Shown piece by piece: positions 8,984-17,745 of a stretch of DNA of 64,000 bases. How positions within the stretch are numbered: the stretch's first letter is position 1; each line of letters starts with the position of its first letter. A program made the position numbers and the translations under genes. The DNA comes from Streptomyces wuyuanensis (GTDB taxonomy: Bacteria; Actinomycetota; Actinomycetes; Streptomycetales; Streptomycetaceae). The DNA lies in NCBI RefSeq assembly GCF_900103455.1, contig NZ_FNHI01000007.1:124001-188000 (forward strand), in the 5' to 3' direction. The notes below the pieces were generated by a model, which was not told the DNA's origin, did not search any database, and was given only the letters and a program-made list of their open reading frames with translations.

Positions 8984-9005
8984 GCGGTCGCGGTACGGGA
9001 TGTGG
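8962..9005 (+). repeat. 22-bp tandem duplication at the end of the kinase gene
   Basis: 8962-8983 and 8984-9005 share GCGGTCGCGGTACGGG-TGT with two mismatches. The first copy encodes the last seven residues and the stop codon; the second lies just outside the gene. Confidence 0.8.
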
Positions 9006-9292
9006 GCGTCCGCCGCCGGTCCACGGAAGCAGGGGGCGCACTCGGATCGCATCCAGCGCACGACGGTGCCACCGGCCCGTCGTGCGCGGGCGGACGGAAC
9101 CGATCCGCCGTGGGCGGCGTATTCATGTGAGGGGCGCTGAACAGGGGGCGGCATTGACGCGACACGCCGGATGGCACAAGATCCAGTGAATCCTGGGTGT
9201 GGAATGTCCGCCCCCGCGGCCATACTTCTGGCCGGAAGCCGTCCCCCGCCCGCGGGAGGTGGGACGCCGTCAGTGACCGAGGGGGAGGTCAA
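8984..9292. other. Intergenic region between sugar operon and signalling block
   Basis: No gene seen in these 309 bases. They hold the second copy of the 22-bp duplication at the left end and a candidate promoter for the signalling block at the right end. Confidence 0.6.
9154..9182 (+). promoter_or_regulatory. Candidate promoter of the glnX-pknG block
   Basis: TTGACG (9154-9159), a 17-base spacer and CAAGAT (9177-9182) resemble a housekeeping sigma promoter. It would give a leader of about 100 bases before the GTG at 9293. Confidence 0.4.
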
Positions 9293-10732
9293 GTGACACA
9301 CATGCCGAGCGCGGCGGACCCGCCCGCGCCGCCGGTGCCGCACGTCCCGGCGCAGCCGGGACCGCCGCCCGGCCCGGGATCGCAGCCCTCCGCCGAACTG
9401 TCGTCGCCTCCGGGGCCGCCCGCACGGCGCAGCGCGTGGGCGGAGACGACGGCGCAGCTGCGCGCCGCCGCGACCACGGAGCCGGGCCGGCTGCGGATCA
9501 TCGGCGCCGTACTGGCCGCGCTGGTGGTCGCGTTCGGCGCCGTGACGGCCTTCGAGATCGCCGACCGCGCCTCCTCCGCCGACGCCGTGGTCAACCGCAG
9601 CCAGCCGCTGAGCGCCGACGCGGCGAGCATCTACCGCTCGCTCGCTGACGCCGACACGGCCGCCGCGAGCGGTTTCCTGGCCGGGGCGCAGGAGCCCCCG
9701 GCGGTGCGGGAGCGCTATCACAAGGACATCACGAGCGCCTCACGGCTGCTGGTGAAGGCCGCGGCGAACACGGACGGTTCGACGGACTCGCGCCGCTGGA
9801 TCGCCACGCTCAACGAACAGCTCCCCCGGTACACCGGCCTCATCGAACGGGCCCGGGCCAACAACCGGCAGGGACTCCCCCTCGGCGGCGCGTATCTGCG
9901 GTACGCGAACCAGCTGATGACCACCGAGCTGCTGCCCGCTGCCCAGAAGCTGTACGAGGAGGAGACGGCCCGGCTCGACGACGACCACGGCGACGCCAGG
10001 GTGTGGCCCTTCCTGTCGCTGGGGCTGGGAGTGGTGGCGATCGGCGGTCTGGTCTGGGCGCAGCGCCGCAACTACCTCCGCACGAACCGGGTGTTCAACC
10101 ACGGGCTGCTCGCGGCCACCGCCGCTTCCACCGTGGTGCTGCTCTGGCTCGCCGTCGGACACGCGGTCGCCAGGGCGGGACTCGACGAGGCCCGGGCCAA
10201 CGGGCAGGAGTCGCTGAAAGTGCTGAACGACGCCCGGATCAGCAGCCTGAAGGCCCGGGCCAACGAGAACCTGACCCTGGTCGCACGCGGTGCGGTGCTC
10301 ACCGCGGACGGCAAGAGCGACAAGTACGAGACGGACTACACCTCCGGCATGAGCAGGCTCACCGCCTCGCTCGGCCGAGCCGGGCGACTCGCCGACGACG
10401 GTGCGGGCCGCACCCCGGTCGCGGACGCCGTCTCGGCGGCCTCGGAGTGGAAGAACCGGCACAAGGACGCCGGCGAGACCGACAGAGCGGGCGACTACGA
10501 CGGTGCGCTGGCGAAGGTCATCGGCAGCGAGGGCTCCACGGGCCAGTGCTTCGACCGGGTGGACGCCGCCCTGGAGAAGGCCCTGGCCCATGAGCAGGCC
10601 GAGTTCACCGAGTCCGCCGAGGAAGGCCTGGGCGCGCTGGTGGGTCTGTCGATCGGCGCTGCCGTGCTGGCGGTCCTCGGGGCGGTCGGCGCGGTCCTGG
10701 GCATCGGCCGCAGGCTTTCGGAGTACCGGTGA
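9293..10732 (+). CDS. glnX: Four-TM membrane sensor protein, GlnX-like
   Basis: A 479-residue membrane protein. A Pro-rich cytoplasmic N-terminus (1-65) is followed by TM1 (about 68-90), an extracytoplasmic helical region of about 150 residues, TM2 (WPFLSLGLGVVAIGGLVW), TM3 (LLAATAASTVVLLWLAVG), a second helical extracytoplasmic region and TM4 (LGALVGLSIGAAVLAVLGAV) near the C-terminus. Two long helical outer loops resemble four-helix-bundle sensor domains. In mycobacteria GlnX has this topology and is encoded with GlnH and PknG, where the set senses aspartate/glutamate; here the next genes are a GlnH-like protein and, two genes later, a PknG kinase. GTG start at 9293 follows a strong GGGGGAGG site. 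Assignment is by topology and synteny, not by a strong motif. Confidence 0.7.
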   Translation: MTHMPSAADPPAPPVPHVPAQPGPPPGPGSQPSAELSSPPGPPARRSAWAETTAQLRAAATTEPGRLRIIGAVLAALVVAFGAVTAFEIADRASSADAVVNRSQPLSADAASIYRSLADADTAAASGFLAGAQEPPAVRERYHKDITSASRLLVKAAANTDGSTDSRRWIATLNEQLPRYTGLIERARANNRQGLPLGGAYLRYANQLMTTELLPAAQKLYEEETARLDDDHGDARVWPFLSLGLGVVAIGGLVWAQRRNYLRTNRVFNHGLLAATAASTVVLLWLAVGHAVARAGLDEARANGQESLKVLNDARISSLKARANENLTLVARGAVLTADGKSDKYETDYTSGMSRLTASLGRAGRLADDGAGRTPVADAVSAASEWKNRHKDAGETDRAGDYDGALAKVIGSEGSTGQCFDRVDAALEKALAHEQAEFTESAEEGLGALVGLSIGAAVLAVLGAVGAVLGIGRRLSEYR

Positions 10733-10743
10733 GAGGGGGAGAG

Positions 10744-11832
10744 ATGGCTGACTCGATGCCGGACACGGCACCGGACGTGACACCGCGGGCCGGGACCGCG
10801 CGTACCGCCGGCCCGCGCCCGAGCGGCCGGGCGATGCGCCTCGCGGGCCGGCTGCGCGGCTGGGGCGGTGTCGCCGGGATGGCGGCGGCCTGTGCGCTGA
10901 CCGCCGCCCTCACCCTGGTCCCCCTCTCGCACGGGGGGCCGCCGGCCGCGGTGACCCCGGGTGCCGACCCGGCGGCCGCGCCGCCCGCGAAGGCGGACGA
11001 CTGCACGAGCCCGGAGGCGTCGCTTCGGCCGTCCTCGGCGGACGGCCCCGCGATCGAGGAGATCAAGCAGCGCGGCAGGCTGGTCGTCGGCGTCGACCAG
11101 AACAGCTACCGCTGGGGCTACCGCCGGGCGGACGGCAAGCTGGAGGGCTTCGACATCGATCTGGCCCGGGCGATCGCCCGGGACATCCTCGGCGACCCGG
11201 AGAAGGTCATCTTCCGGGCGGTCCCGACCAACCAGCGGATCACGGCGCTCAACAACGGCACGGTGGACCTCGTCGTACGGACGATGACCATCAACTGCGC
11301 CCGGATCAAGCAGGTCGCGTTCTCCACGGCCTACTTCCAGACGGGCCAGCAGGTGCTCGCGCCCCGGCAGTCCGCGATCACCGGATTCGACGAGTCCCTC
11401 AAGGGCCGGCGGGTCTGCTCCGCGGAGGGCTCGACGGCCTACGACGCGCTTGCGAAGGACCCGCACGGGGCCGTCTTCAAGGACGAGGACGACGACGGCC
11501 CCGGTGACAGGAACAGGCTGACGGTCCCCAACCAACTGGACTGCCTGGTCCGGCTGCAGCTCGGCGAGGTGGACGCGGTCGTCACGGACGCGGCCCTCGC
11601 CGCGGGACAGGCCGCCCAGGACCCATCCGTCGAACTCAAAGGCGACAGGCCCTTCACCACCGAGTACTACGGCGTGGCCGCCAAACTGGGCAGGGACGAC
11701 CTCGTCCGCAGGGTCAACAAGGTGCTGGAGGAGTACCGGTCGGGCCCCTGGACAGAGGCGTACGTCAAGTGGCTGAAGAAGGACCTGCCCGGCATATCGG
11801 GCCCCCCGGCTCCGAAGTACCGGGACAATTGA
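10744..11832 (+). CDS. glnH: Membrane-anchored glutamate/glutamine-type binding protein, GlnH-like
   Basis: A 362-residue family 3 extracellular solute-binding protein. Residues 1-37 are cytoplasmic and basic; one hydrophobic segment near 40-60 (GVAGMAAACALTAALTLVPL) acts as signal or anchor. There is no clean lipobox, so it may be an uncleaved membrane anchor. The binding fold follows: RGRLVVGVDQNSYRWGY, LEGFDIDLARAIA, FRAVPTNQRI, NNGTVDLVVRTMTI and GRRVCSAEGSTAYD. No amino-acid ABC permease or ATPase is adjacent, which argues for a sensor rather than transport role. It starts eleven bases after the GlnX-like gene and is surely co-transcribed with it. Confidence 0.8.
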   Translation: MADSMPDTAPDVTPRAGTARTAGPRPSGRAMRLAGRLRGWGGVAGMAAACALTAALTLVPLSHGGPPAAVTPGADPAAAPPAKADDCTSPEASLRPSSADGPAIEEIKQRGRLVVGVDQNSYRWGYRRADGKLEGFDIDLARAIARDILGDPEKVIFRAVPTNQRITALNNGTVDLVVRTMTINCARIKQVAFSTAYFQTGQQVLAPRQSAITGFDESLKGRRVCSAEGSTAYDALAKDPHGAVFKDEDDDGPGDRNRLTVPNQLDCLVRLQLGEVDAVVTDAALAAGQAAQDPSVELKGDRPFTTEYYGVAAKLGRDDLVRRVNKVLEEYRSGPWTEAYVKWLKKDLPGISGPPAPKYRDN

Positions 11833-11936
11833 GACCGTTGGGAAGGCAGCCGACGGAAGCGGGCGGTCCGGCGGGGAAGCCGGGCCGGCCGGGACGTCCG
11901 GCAGCGAATCCGAGTACACGAGCGGAGAGGTGATCG

Positions 11937-13253
11937 ATGGGCGTCGCGGGACCCCCCGGGCCGGTAATGGACCGGGACGAGGTGGACCGTGCGCTGGCGC
12001 GGCTCGGGGAGGAGCACGAGGCGATCGAGACCTCGCTCCTCGCCCTCCAGGACCATGCGGGCCGCAGGCTCCTGGAGGGTGCCGAGCTGACGGGTGTCAC
12101 CAAGGACCGCTGGGCCTCCACGGAGCAGGCGATCACGCTGCTGTGGGGGTACTTCGACGCGTACGCGGGGGCCTTGCGCTCGGCCCGTGAGCTGCGCGCG
12201 CGGCGCCGCTGGCCGAGCCGGGACGACCTCGTGGCGCTGACGGACCGGCTGCGCGGCCCCAGCGTCACCGTCGCGAGTTCCGCCGTCCATCCCGCGCCGT
12301 CCGTGACCGGCCCGGCCAAGCTCTCCGAGCGCTTCACGCTGGAGGGCCTCGTCAGCCGGATGAACACGCTGTACGCCCGCTCGCTGGACGTGGTGGTGGC
12401 CGCCGACACGGTGTGGTCGGCGCTGCCCGCGCGGATCGATCTGCTCGCCGCGGAGCTGCAACGCACCCGTTCGCTGGCCCACTCGGTGGGTGTGCGGCCG
12501 GGCGAGCACCCTGCGGGCGACGAGCTGGAGTCGATCACCCACGAGCTGTCCGCGCTGCGGGCGCAGGTCGTGTCGGACCCGCTCGCGTTCTGGTCGCCTG
12601 CGACGGCGAGTTCGGCTCCGGGCGGCGGCCGTCCCGACACCGGGCGCTACGACCACGCCGCGCGTTCGCTGGAGGACATCCGCCGGGAGATCGAGGCGGT
12701 CCTCGCGGTACGGCAGGACTCGGAGACCCGGCTGCTGCGGCTGCGGGACGTGCTCTCCCGGGCGGACCGCACGCTCACGGAGGCGCGTGCCGCGCGCGGT
12801 GAGGTGCTGGCGAAGATCGCCGCGTCCGAGGTCCCCGCGGTCAGCGGGCCGCCGACCGTGCTGCAGGAGCGGCTGGCGACCGCCGCCGAGTACCGCAGGC
12901 ACGCCCAGTGGCACCGGCTGTCTCCCCTGCTGGAGTCCCTGGAGCGCGAGGCCGAGGACGAACTCATGCGGGCCCGCGAGTCGTTGACGGCCGTGACGGC
13001 ACCTCTCGCGGTCCGTGCGGAGCTGCGCGGCCGGCTCGACGCGTACAAGGCGAAGGTCGCCCGGCACGGCATGGCCGAGGATCCGCTGCTGATCGAGCGG
13101 TACGACGCGGCGCGCCGGATGCTGTGGAGCGCCCCGTGCGATCTGCGCGCCGCCGAGCAGGCGGTCCTGCGCTACCAGCGGGCCGCGGCGGAGGTCCTGG
13201 TCCCGCGGCAGCCGGGGCCCGTGGACGGCACCGGTCACCGGGGGGAATCGTGA
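11937..13253 (+). CDS. Hypothetical helical protein between GlnH and PknG
   Basis: A 438-residue protein I do not recognise. It has no signal peptide or membrane segment and is predominantly helical, with heptad-like Leu/Ala/Glu/Arg patterns suggesting coiled coils at about 18-45, 115-190 and 240-300 (for example ARSLEDIRREIEAVLAVRQ). A short Gly/Pro/Ser break lies near 222-236. ATG start at 11937 with GGAGAGG seven bases upstream. It sits inside the sensor-kinase block and is not part of the mycobacterial glnX-glnH-pknG trio, so it may be a streptomycete addition such as a scaffold or kinase partner. That role is inference only. Confidence 0.7.
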   Translation: MGVAGPPGPVMDRDEVDRALARLGEEHEAIETSLLALQDHAGRRLLEGAELTGVTKDRWASTEQAITLLWGYFDAYAGALRSARELRARRRWPSRDDLVALTDRLRGPSVTVASSAVHPAPSVTGPAKLSERFTLEGLVSRMNTLYARSLDVVVAADTVWSALPARIDLLAAELQRTRSLAHSVGVRPGEHPAGDELESITHELSALRAQVVSDPLAFWSPATASSAPGGGRPDTGRYDHAARSLEDIRREIEAVLAVRQDSETRLLRLRDVLSRADRTLTEARAARGEVLAKIAASEVPAVSGPPTVLQERLATAAEYRRHAQWHRLSPLLESLEREAEDELMRARESLTAVTAPLAVRAELRGRLDAYKAKVARHGMAEDPLLIERYDAARRMLWSAPCDLRAAEQAVLRYQRAAAEVLVPRQPGPVDGTGHRGES

Positions 13254-13332
13254 TCCGCGCACACGTCACCGCCGTTCCGCGGACGCCGTCCGCGGACCCG
13301 GTGACCGGGCAGGCGAGCAGGCAGGGGGAGCC

Positions 13333-16131
13333 GTGAGTGATCTGACGAAGTGCAGCCGCCCGGACTGCGAGGGCGTCTACGAGGACGTCGGCGGGGGCGA
13401 GCTGTACTGCGACACCTGCGGGCTCGCACCGGAGGCGGGCCGGGGCCGCACGCCGTCCGCCGGGAACGGTGAGCGCTCCGGCGCGGCGGCGGGCGCGTGC
13501 CAGCGCCCCGGCTGCGAGGGCGTCTACGAGGACGTCGGCGGGGGCGAGCTGTACTGCGACACCTGCGGGCTCGCACCCGTCGTCGCGAGAGGCGGCGCGC
13601 TGTCGTCGCCGCCCACCGGCATCACGGGAGGCGGACGGAGCGGCCCCAGCGGGAACAGCGGCTCGGGACGCGGCAGTTCGCCCTCGGGTTCGCGCTCGTC
13701 CCGTTCGGCCCGGTCGTCGCGCTCCTCGACGTCACGGCGGTCGGTCTCGGGCCGGCTGTCCCGTTCGCTGTCCGGCCGTACCTCGGGCCGCTCGGTGTCG
13801 GTCCGCAGCTCGGGCTCGTCGTCGTCCTCGGGCCGCAACCGCCTCGGCGCCGGGCTGGTCTCGGTCCCGGACGTGCCGCGCCCCGACCCGCGTTCCGCGG
13901 TCATGGCGGAGCCGGAGGTCCCGGAGCGGAAGCGATTCTGCAGCCGCAGCGACTGCGGTGCTCCGGTGGGCCGCGCGCGCGGCGACCGGCCGGGCCGTAC
14001 GGAGGGTTTCTGCACCAAGTGCGGCCACCCCTACTCGTTCGTGCCGAAGCTGCGCGAGGGCGACATCGTCCACGGGCAGTACGAGGTGATGGGCTGTCTG
14101 GCACACGGCGGCCTCGGCTGGATCTACCTCGCCATAGACCGGGCGGTGTCCGACCGCTGGGTCGTCCTCAAGGGCCTGCTGGACACCGGCGACCAGGACG
14201 CGATGGCGGCGGCGATCTCGGAACGCCGCTTCCTCGCGGAGATCGAGCACTCCAACATCGTCCGCATCTACAACTTCGTCGAGCACCTGGACCAGCGGAC
14301 CGGCTCGATGGACGGCTACATCGTCATGGAGTACGTCGGCGGCAAGTCCCTCAAGGAGATCGCCAACGAGCGGCGCGCCCCCGACGGCAGGCGCGACCCG
14401 CTGCCGGTCGAGCAGGCGTGCGCCTACGGGATCGAGGCACTGGAGGCACTCGGGCATCTGCACAGCCGGAACCTGCTCTACTGCGACTTCAAGGTCGACA
14501 ACGCCATCCAGACCGAGGACCAGCTCAAGCTCATCGACATGGGTGCCGTGCGGCGGATGGACGACGACGAGTCGGCCATCTACGGCACGGTCGGCTACCA
14601 GGCGCCGGAGGTCGCGGAGCTCGGCCCCTCGGTCGCGTCGGACCTCTACACGGTGGCGCGGACCCTCGCGGTGCTGACGTTCGACTTCCAGGGCTACACG
14701 AACGTGTTCGCGGACTCCCTCCCGGACCCGGACAACATCGAGGTCTTCCGGACCTACGAGTCGTTCTACCGGCTCCTCGTCCGCGCGACCGACCCCGATC
14801 CGGCCCGCAGGTTCGCCTCGGCGCAGGAGATGGCGGACCAGCTGACGGGCGTGCTGAGAGAGGTCGTGGCGCTCCAGACGGGCCGACCGCGCCCGTCCCT
14901 GTCCACCCTGTTCGGGCCGGAGCTGCGCGTCACGGACACGGAACTGTTCGCCGAACTCAGCGGCGAGGTCTCGGCGCTGGGTGCCCGGCGGCCCGCGCGC
15001 CGCCGCGGCGGCACCCCGCCGGCGGCCTCCGTCCCGCAGGCGCCGGGGAGCCTTCCGTATGCGGCCGCACTGCCGGGCGCGGCGGTGACCCAGGGGCACG
15101 GCAGCCCGGGCGCCCCGCATCCGTACGCCCCCGCCCCGCGCGGAGTGCCGCCGCGGGCGGTGCTGCCCGGACAGCGCGGGGAGCGGGCGGCGGCCCCGCA
15201 GCCCCACCTCGCGGGCCTGGACGTACGCGCGACCGCACTGGCGCTGCCGGTCCCCCGCGTGGACCCGAACGACCCCAACGCGGGGTTCCTCGCGGGTCTG
15301 CTGGCCTCCGCGCCCGCCGAGCTCATCGCCGCGCTGCACGGCGCGCCCGCGAGCTCCCCGGAACTGCGGCTGCGCGAACTGCGGGCGCGGCTGGAGATGG
15401 GCGAGCTCACCTCCGCGACGACCTCTCTGGCCGATCTCGAGGCCCGGCACCCCGACGACTGGCGGGTCGTCTGGTACCGCGGCGTCGCCTCGCTGGCCAC
15501 CGGGGACGACGAGACGGCAGCGCTGTCCTTCGACGCGGTCTACGACGCGTTCCCGGGCGAGGCCGCACCCAAGCTGGCGCTCGCCGTCTGCGCCGAGGTA
15601 CTGGGCCAGCTGGACAACGCCGCGGAGTACTACCGCCTGGTGTGGGCCACCGACCCGAGCTATGTGAGCGCCGCGTTCGGCCTGGCCCGGGTACAGCTCG
15701 CGGCGGGCGAGGGCACCGCGGCCGTGCGCACGCTGGAGTCCGTGCCGGAGTCGTCGAACCACTACACCGCCGCCCGGGTCGCGGCGGTAAGGGCACGGCT
15801 GCGACAACGCGCCGTACAGGATCCGCTCATCGACGACCTCACGGCCGCCGCCGACCAGGTCACCGCGCTGGAAGGGCTCGGACTGGACACCGTGCGGCGC
15901 GAGCGGCTGTCCACGGAAGTTCTGGGTACGGCGCTGGACTGGGTACTCTCCGGCAGTGCCGGCGCCCGGCCGGCGAGGACTGTGCTGCTCGGCAGCGAAC
16001 TGGACGAACGCGGACTGCGGTTCGGCCTGGAACGCTCGTTCCGGGTGCTCGCCCGGCTCGCCCCGAACGGCGAGGAGCGCATCGAACTGGTGGAGCGGGC
16101 CAACCGCTACCGCCCCCGGACGTGGGTGTGA
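13333..16131 (+). CDS. pknG: PknG-family serine/threonine kinase with duplicated zinc ribbons
   Basis: A 932-residue soluble kinase, longer than the roughly 750-residue mycobacterial PknG. Order: two near-identical zinc ribbons (C7-x4-C12...C26-x2-C29 and C56-x4-C61...C75-x2-C78); a Ser/Arg-rich low-complexity stretch (about 95-165); a rubredoxin-like zinc site (C203, C208, C227, C230) just before the kinase, as in PknG; the kinase domain (about 245-520) with K280 in VVLKG, YCDFKVDN with catalytic D385 instead of HRD, and DMG (D402) instead of DFG, all as in PknG; a Pro-rich linker; and C-terminal TPR-like helices (about 660-900). The RD arginine is missing, so activation-loop control is unlikely and regulation probably goes through the zinc domains. 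GTG start at 13333 with GGGGGAG upstream. Known PknG targets central carbon/nitrogen metabolism via an FHA protein; here an FHA gene is three genes downstream. Confidence 0.9.
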   Translation: MSDLTKCSRPDCEGVYEDVGGGELYCDTCGLAPEAGRGRTPSAGNGERSGAAAGACQRPGCEGVYEDVGGGELYCDTCGLAPVVARGGALSSPPTGITGGGRSGPSGNSGSGRGSSPSGSRSSRSARSSRSSTSRRSVSGRLSRSLSGRTSGRSVSVRSSGSSSSSGRNRLGAGLVSVPDVPRPDPRSAVMAEPEVPERKRFCSRSDCGAPVGRARGDRPGRTEGFCTKCGHPYSFVPKLREGDIVHGQYEVMGCLAHGGLGWIYLAIDRAVSDRWVVLKGLLDTGDQDAMAAAISERRFLAEIEHSNIVRIYNFVEHLDQRTGSMDGYIVMEYVGGKSLKEIANERRAPDGRRDPLPVEQACAYGIEALEALGHLHSRNLLYCDFKVDNAIQTEDQLKLIDMGAVRRMDDDESAIYGTVGYQAPEVAELGPSVASDLYTVARTLAVLTFDFQGYTNVFADSLPDPDNIEVFRTYESFYRLLVRATDPDPARRFASAQEMADQLTGVLREVVALQTGRPRPSLSTLFGPELRVTDTELFAELSGEVSALGARRPARRRGGTPPAASVPQAPGSLPYAAALPGAAVTQGHGSPGAPHPYAPAPRGVPPRAVLPGQRGERAAAPQPHLAGLDVRATALALPVPRVDPNDPNAGFLAGLLASAPAELIAALHGAPASSPELRLRELRARLEMGELTSATTSLADLEARHPDDWRVVWYRGVASLATGDDETAALSFDAVYDAFPGEAAPKLALAVCAEVLGQLDNAAEYYRLVWATDPSYVSAAFGLARVQLAAGEGTAAVRTLESVPESSNHYTAARVAAVRARLRQRAVQDPLIDDLTAAADQVTALEGLGLDTVRRERLSTEVLGTALDWVLSGSAGARPARTVLLGSELDERGLRFGLERSFRVLARLAPNGEERIELVERANRYRPRTWV
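13365..13577 (+). repeat. 66-bp perfect direct repeat inside pknG
   Basis: Bases 13365-13430 and 13512-13577 are identical over 66 positions, 147 bases (49 codons) apart. Each encodes the body of one zinc ribbon. Identity at third codon positions as well points to a recent duplication or continuing gene conversion. Confidence 0.95.
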
Positions 16132-16216
16132 TGCTGTGCTGTCGCGGGGACGGTTCCCCGGACCTCCGGCGGAAGGACCGAGGCGCGCCCGGCACATCAA
16201 GGCGAGGTGAAAGCGA

Positions 16217-17656
16217 ATGACGCCGCAGATGCCACAGCAGGCGGCCTGGTCGAAGTGCCCCGGATGCGAGGAGCCGCTCGAATCCGGCGATCTGTTCTGC
16301 GGAGCGTGCGGGTACGACCTGTCGGTCGTGCCCGAGCCGCCGCGGGACCGCCCCACGGTCGTGATCGGTGCGCACGTGGACTGGCCCGAGGCCCCCGGGG
16401 CCGACGGCTCCGGCCGGCCCGGCACGCTGCAGCGGTCCGGCGAGGTGCCCGGTACGGACTCGGGCGGCCGTGAACTGCCCGTGGCCGCCGTTCGCTTCGA
16501 CGGCCCCGACGCGGCGCCGGCCGTCGCCGCGGCACCTCCCCCGTTCCAGGAGCCCGGTGCCGCCGCGCAGTTCGGACCGGCCGCGACGGGCGGAGCGCCC
16601 GCCGCACCGGGCACGTCCCCGGCCACCGGTCCGAGCGGCGCATCCGGTTCCGGTTCCGGCGGCTTCGAGCCGACCGCGCCCGATCCCCGCGCCGCCGGGC
16701 ACTCCGGAGGACACTCCGCCGCGCCCCCGCCCGGAGCGAAGCTCTGCGTCGCCTGCCGCGCCGGCCATGTCGACCCGGACGGCTACTGCGAGAACTGCGG
16801 GCACGCGCAGCCGCGCGAGCGCGACCACATGGAGCAGGAGCTCGGCTCGGTGGCCGCGGTCAGCGACCGGGGACTGCGGCACCACCGCAACGAGGACTCG
16901 TTCGCGGTGTCGTCCACGGCCCTGCCCGACGGGTCCCCGGCCGTGATCGCGATCGTGTGCGACGGCGTGTCCTCGGCCACCCGCCCCGACGACGCCTCCG
17001 CGGCCGCGGCGAGCTCCGCCAACGAGCACCTGCTGGATTCGCTGCCCCGGGGAACGCATCCGCAGCAGGCCATGCACGACGCGATCCTCGCCGCCGCCTC
17101 CGCGGTCAACTCCCTGGCGGCGGAGCCCGGCGCGGCGATGGAGCACGACCCGCACCGCCACCAGAACGCTCCCGCGTGCACGCTGGTGGGCGCCGTTGCC
17201 GCGGGAGGGCTGCTGGTGGTGGGCTGGGTCGGCGACAGCCGGGCGTACTGGATCCCCGACGACCGGAGCGGCCCGCCGGCCCGTCTCACCGAGGACGACT
17301 CCTGGGCGGCCCAGATGGTCTCCGCGGGCCTGATGAGCGAGGCCGAGGCGTACGCGGACGAGCGCGCGCACGCGATCACCGGCTGGCTCGGCGCGGACGC
17401 CTACGAACTGGAACCGCACACGGCCTCGTTCAAGCCGGACCGCCCCGGTGTGGTCGTCGTCTGCACGGACGGACTCTGGAACTACGCGGAGGCGCCCGAG
17501 GAAATGGCGCAGGTCCTGCCGCCTGACGCGGCGGGCCGTCCGCTGCACGGGGCGCAGGTCCTGGTCGGCCATGCGCTCGACGGCGGGGGCCACGACAACG
17601 TAACAGTGGCCCTGCTCCCGTTCGCCGTGCCGCGTCAGGGGGCAGGATCGGCCTGA
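16217..17656 (+). CDS. PP2C-family Ser/Thr phosphatase with N-terminal zinc ribbons
   Basis: A 479-residue PPM/PP2C phosphatase. The N-terminus has a zinc ribbon (C14-x2-C17, C28-x2-C31), then a Gly/Ala/Pro-rich linker of about 140 residues, then a second ribbon (CVAC...CENC, about 176-195). The catalytic domain follows from about 210 with the PP2C metal-binding motifs: SDRGLRHHRNEDSF, AIVCDGVSS, GWVGDSRAYW, VCTDGLWNY and GGGHDNVTVALLPF. It is cytoplasmic and should remove phosphate from targets of the kinase encoded just upstream. ATG at 16217 follows a GGCGAGGTGAAAG leader. Co-orientation and an 85-bp gap suggest one transcript. Confidence 0.92.
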   Translation: MTPQMPQQAAWSKCPGCEEPLESGDLFCGACGYDLSVVPEPPRDRPTVVIGAHVDWPEAPGADGSGRPGTLQRSGEVPGTDSGGRELPVAAVRFDGPDAAPAVAAAPPPFQEPGAAAQFGPAATGGAPAAPGTSPATGPSGASGSGSGGFEPTAPDPRAAGHSGGHSAAPPPGAKLCVACRAGHVDPDGYCENCGHAQPRERDHMEQELGSVAAVSDRGLRHHRNEDSFAVSSTALPDGSPAVIAIVCDGVSSATRPDDASAAAASSANEHLLDSLPRGTHPQQAMHDAILAAASAVNSLAAEPGAAMEHDPHRHQNAPACTLVGAVAAGGLLVVGWVGDSRAYWIPDDRSGPPARLTEDDSWAAQMVSAGLMSEAEAYADERAHAITGWLGADAYELEPHTASFKPDRPGVVVVCTDGLWNYAEAPEEMAQVLPPDAAGRPLHGAQVLVGHALDGGGHDNVTVALLPFAVPRQGAGSA

Positions 17657-17745
17657 ACAAGGCCATATCCCCTCGCCCCTGCGCCCGTTCGGCACCCCTT
17701 TCATCACGTCTGTCTGCCCAGCTGAGCATCGAGGAGCCAGTTCAG

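Noticed and set aside
13732..16626. Long minus-strand open frame opposite pknG
   Set aside because: Shadow of the kinase gene; no domain motif and arginine/glycine-rich.
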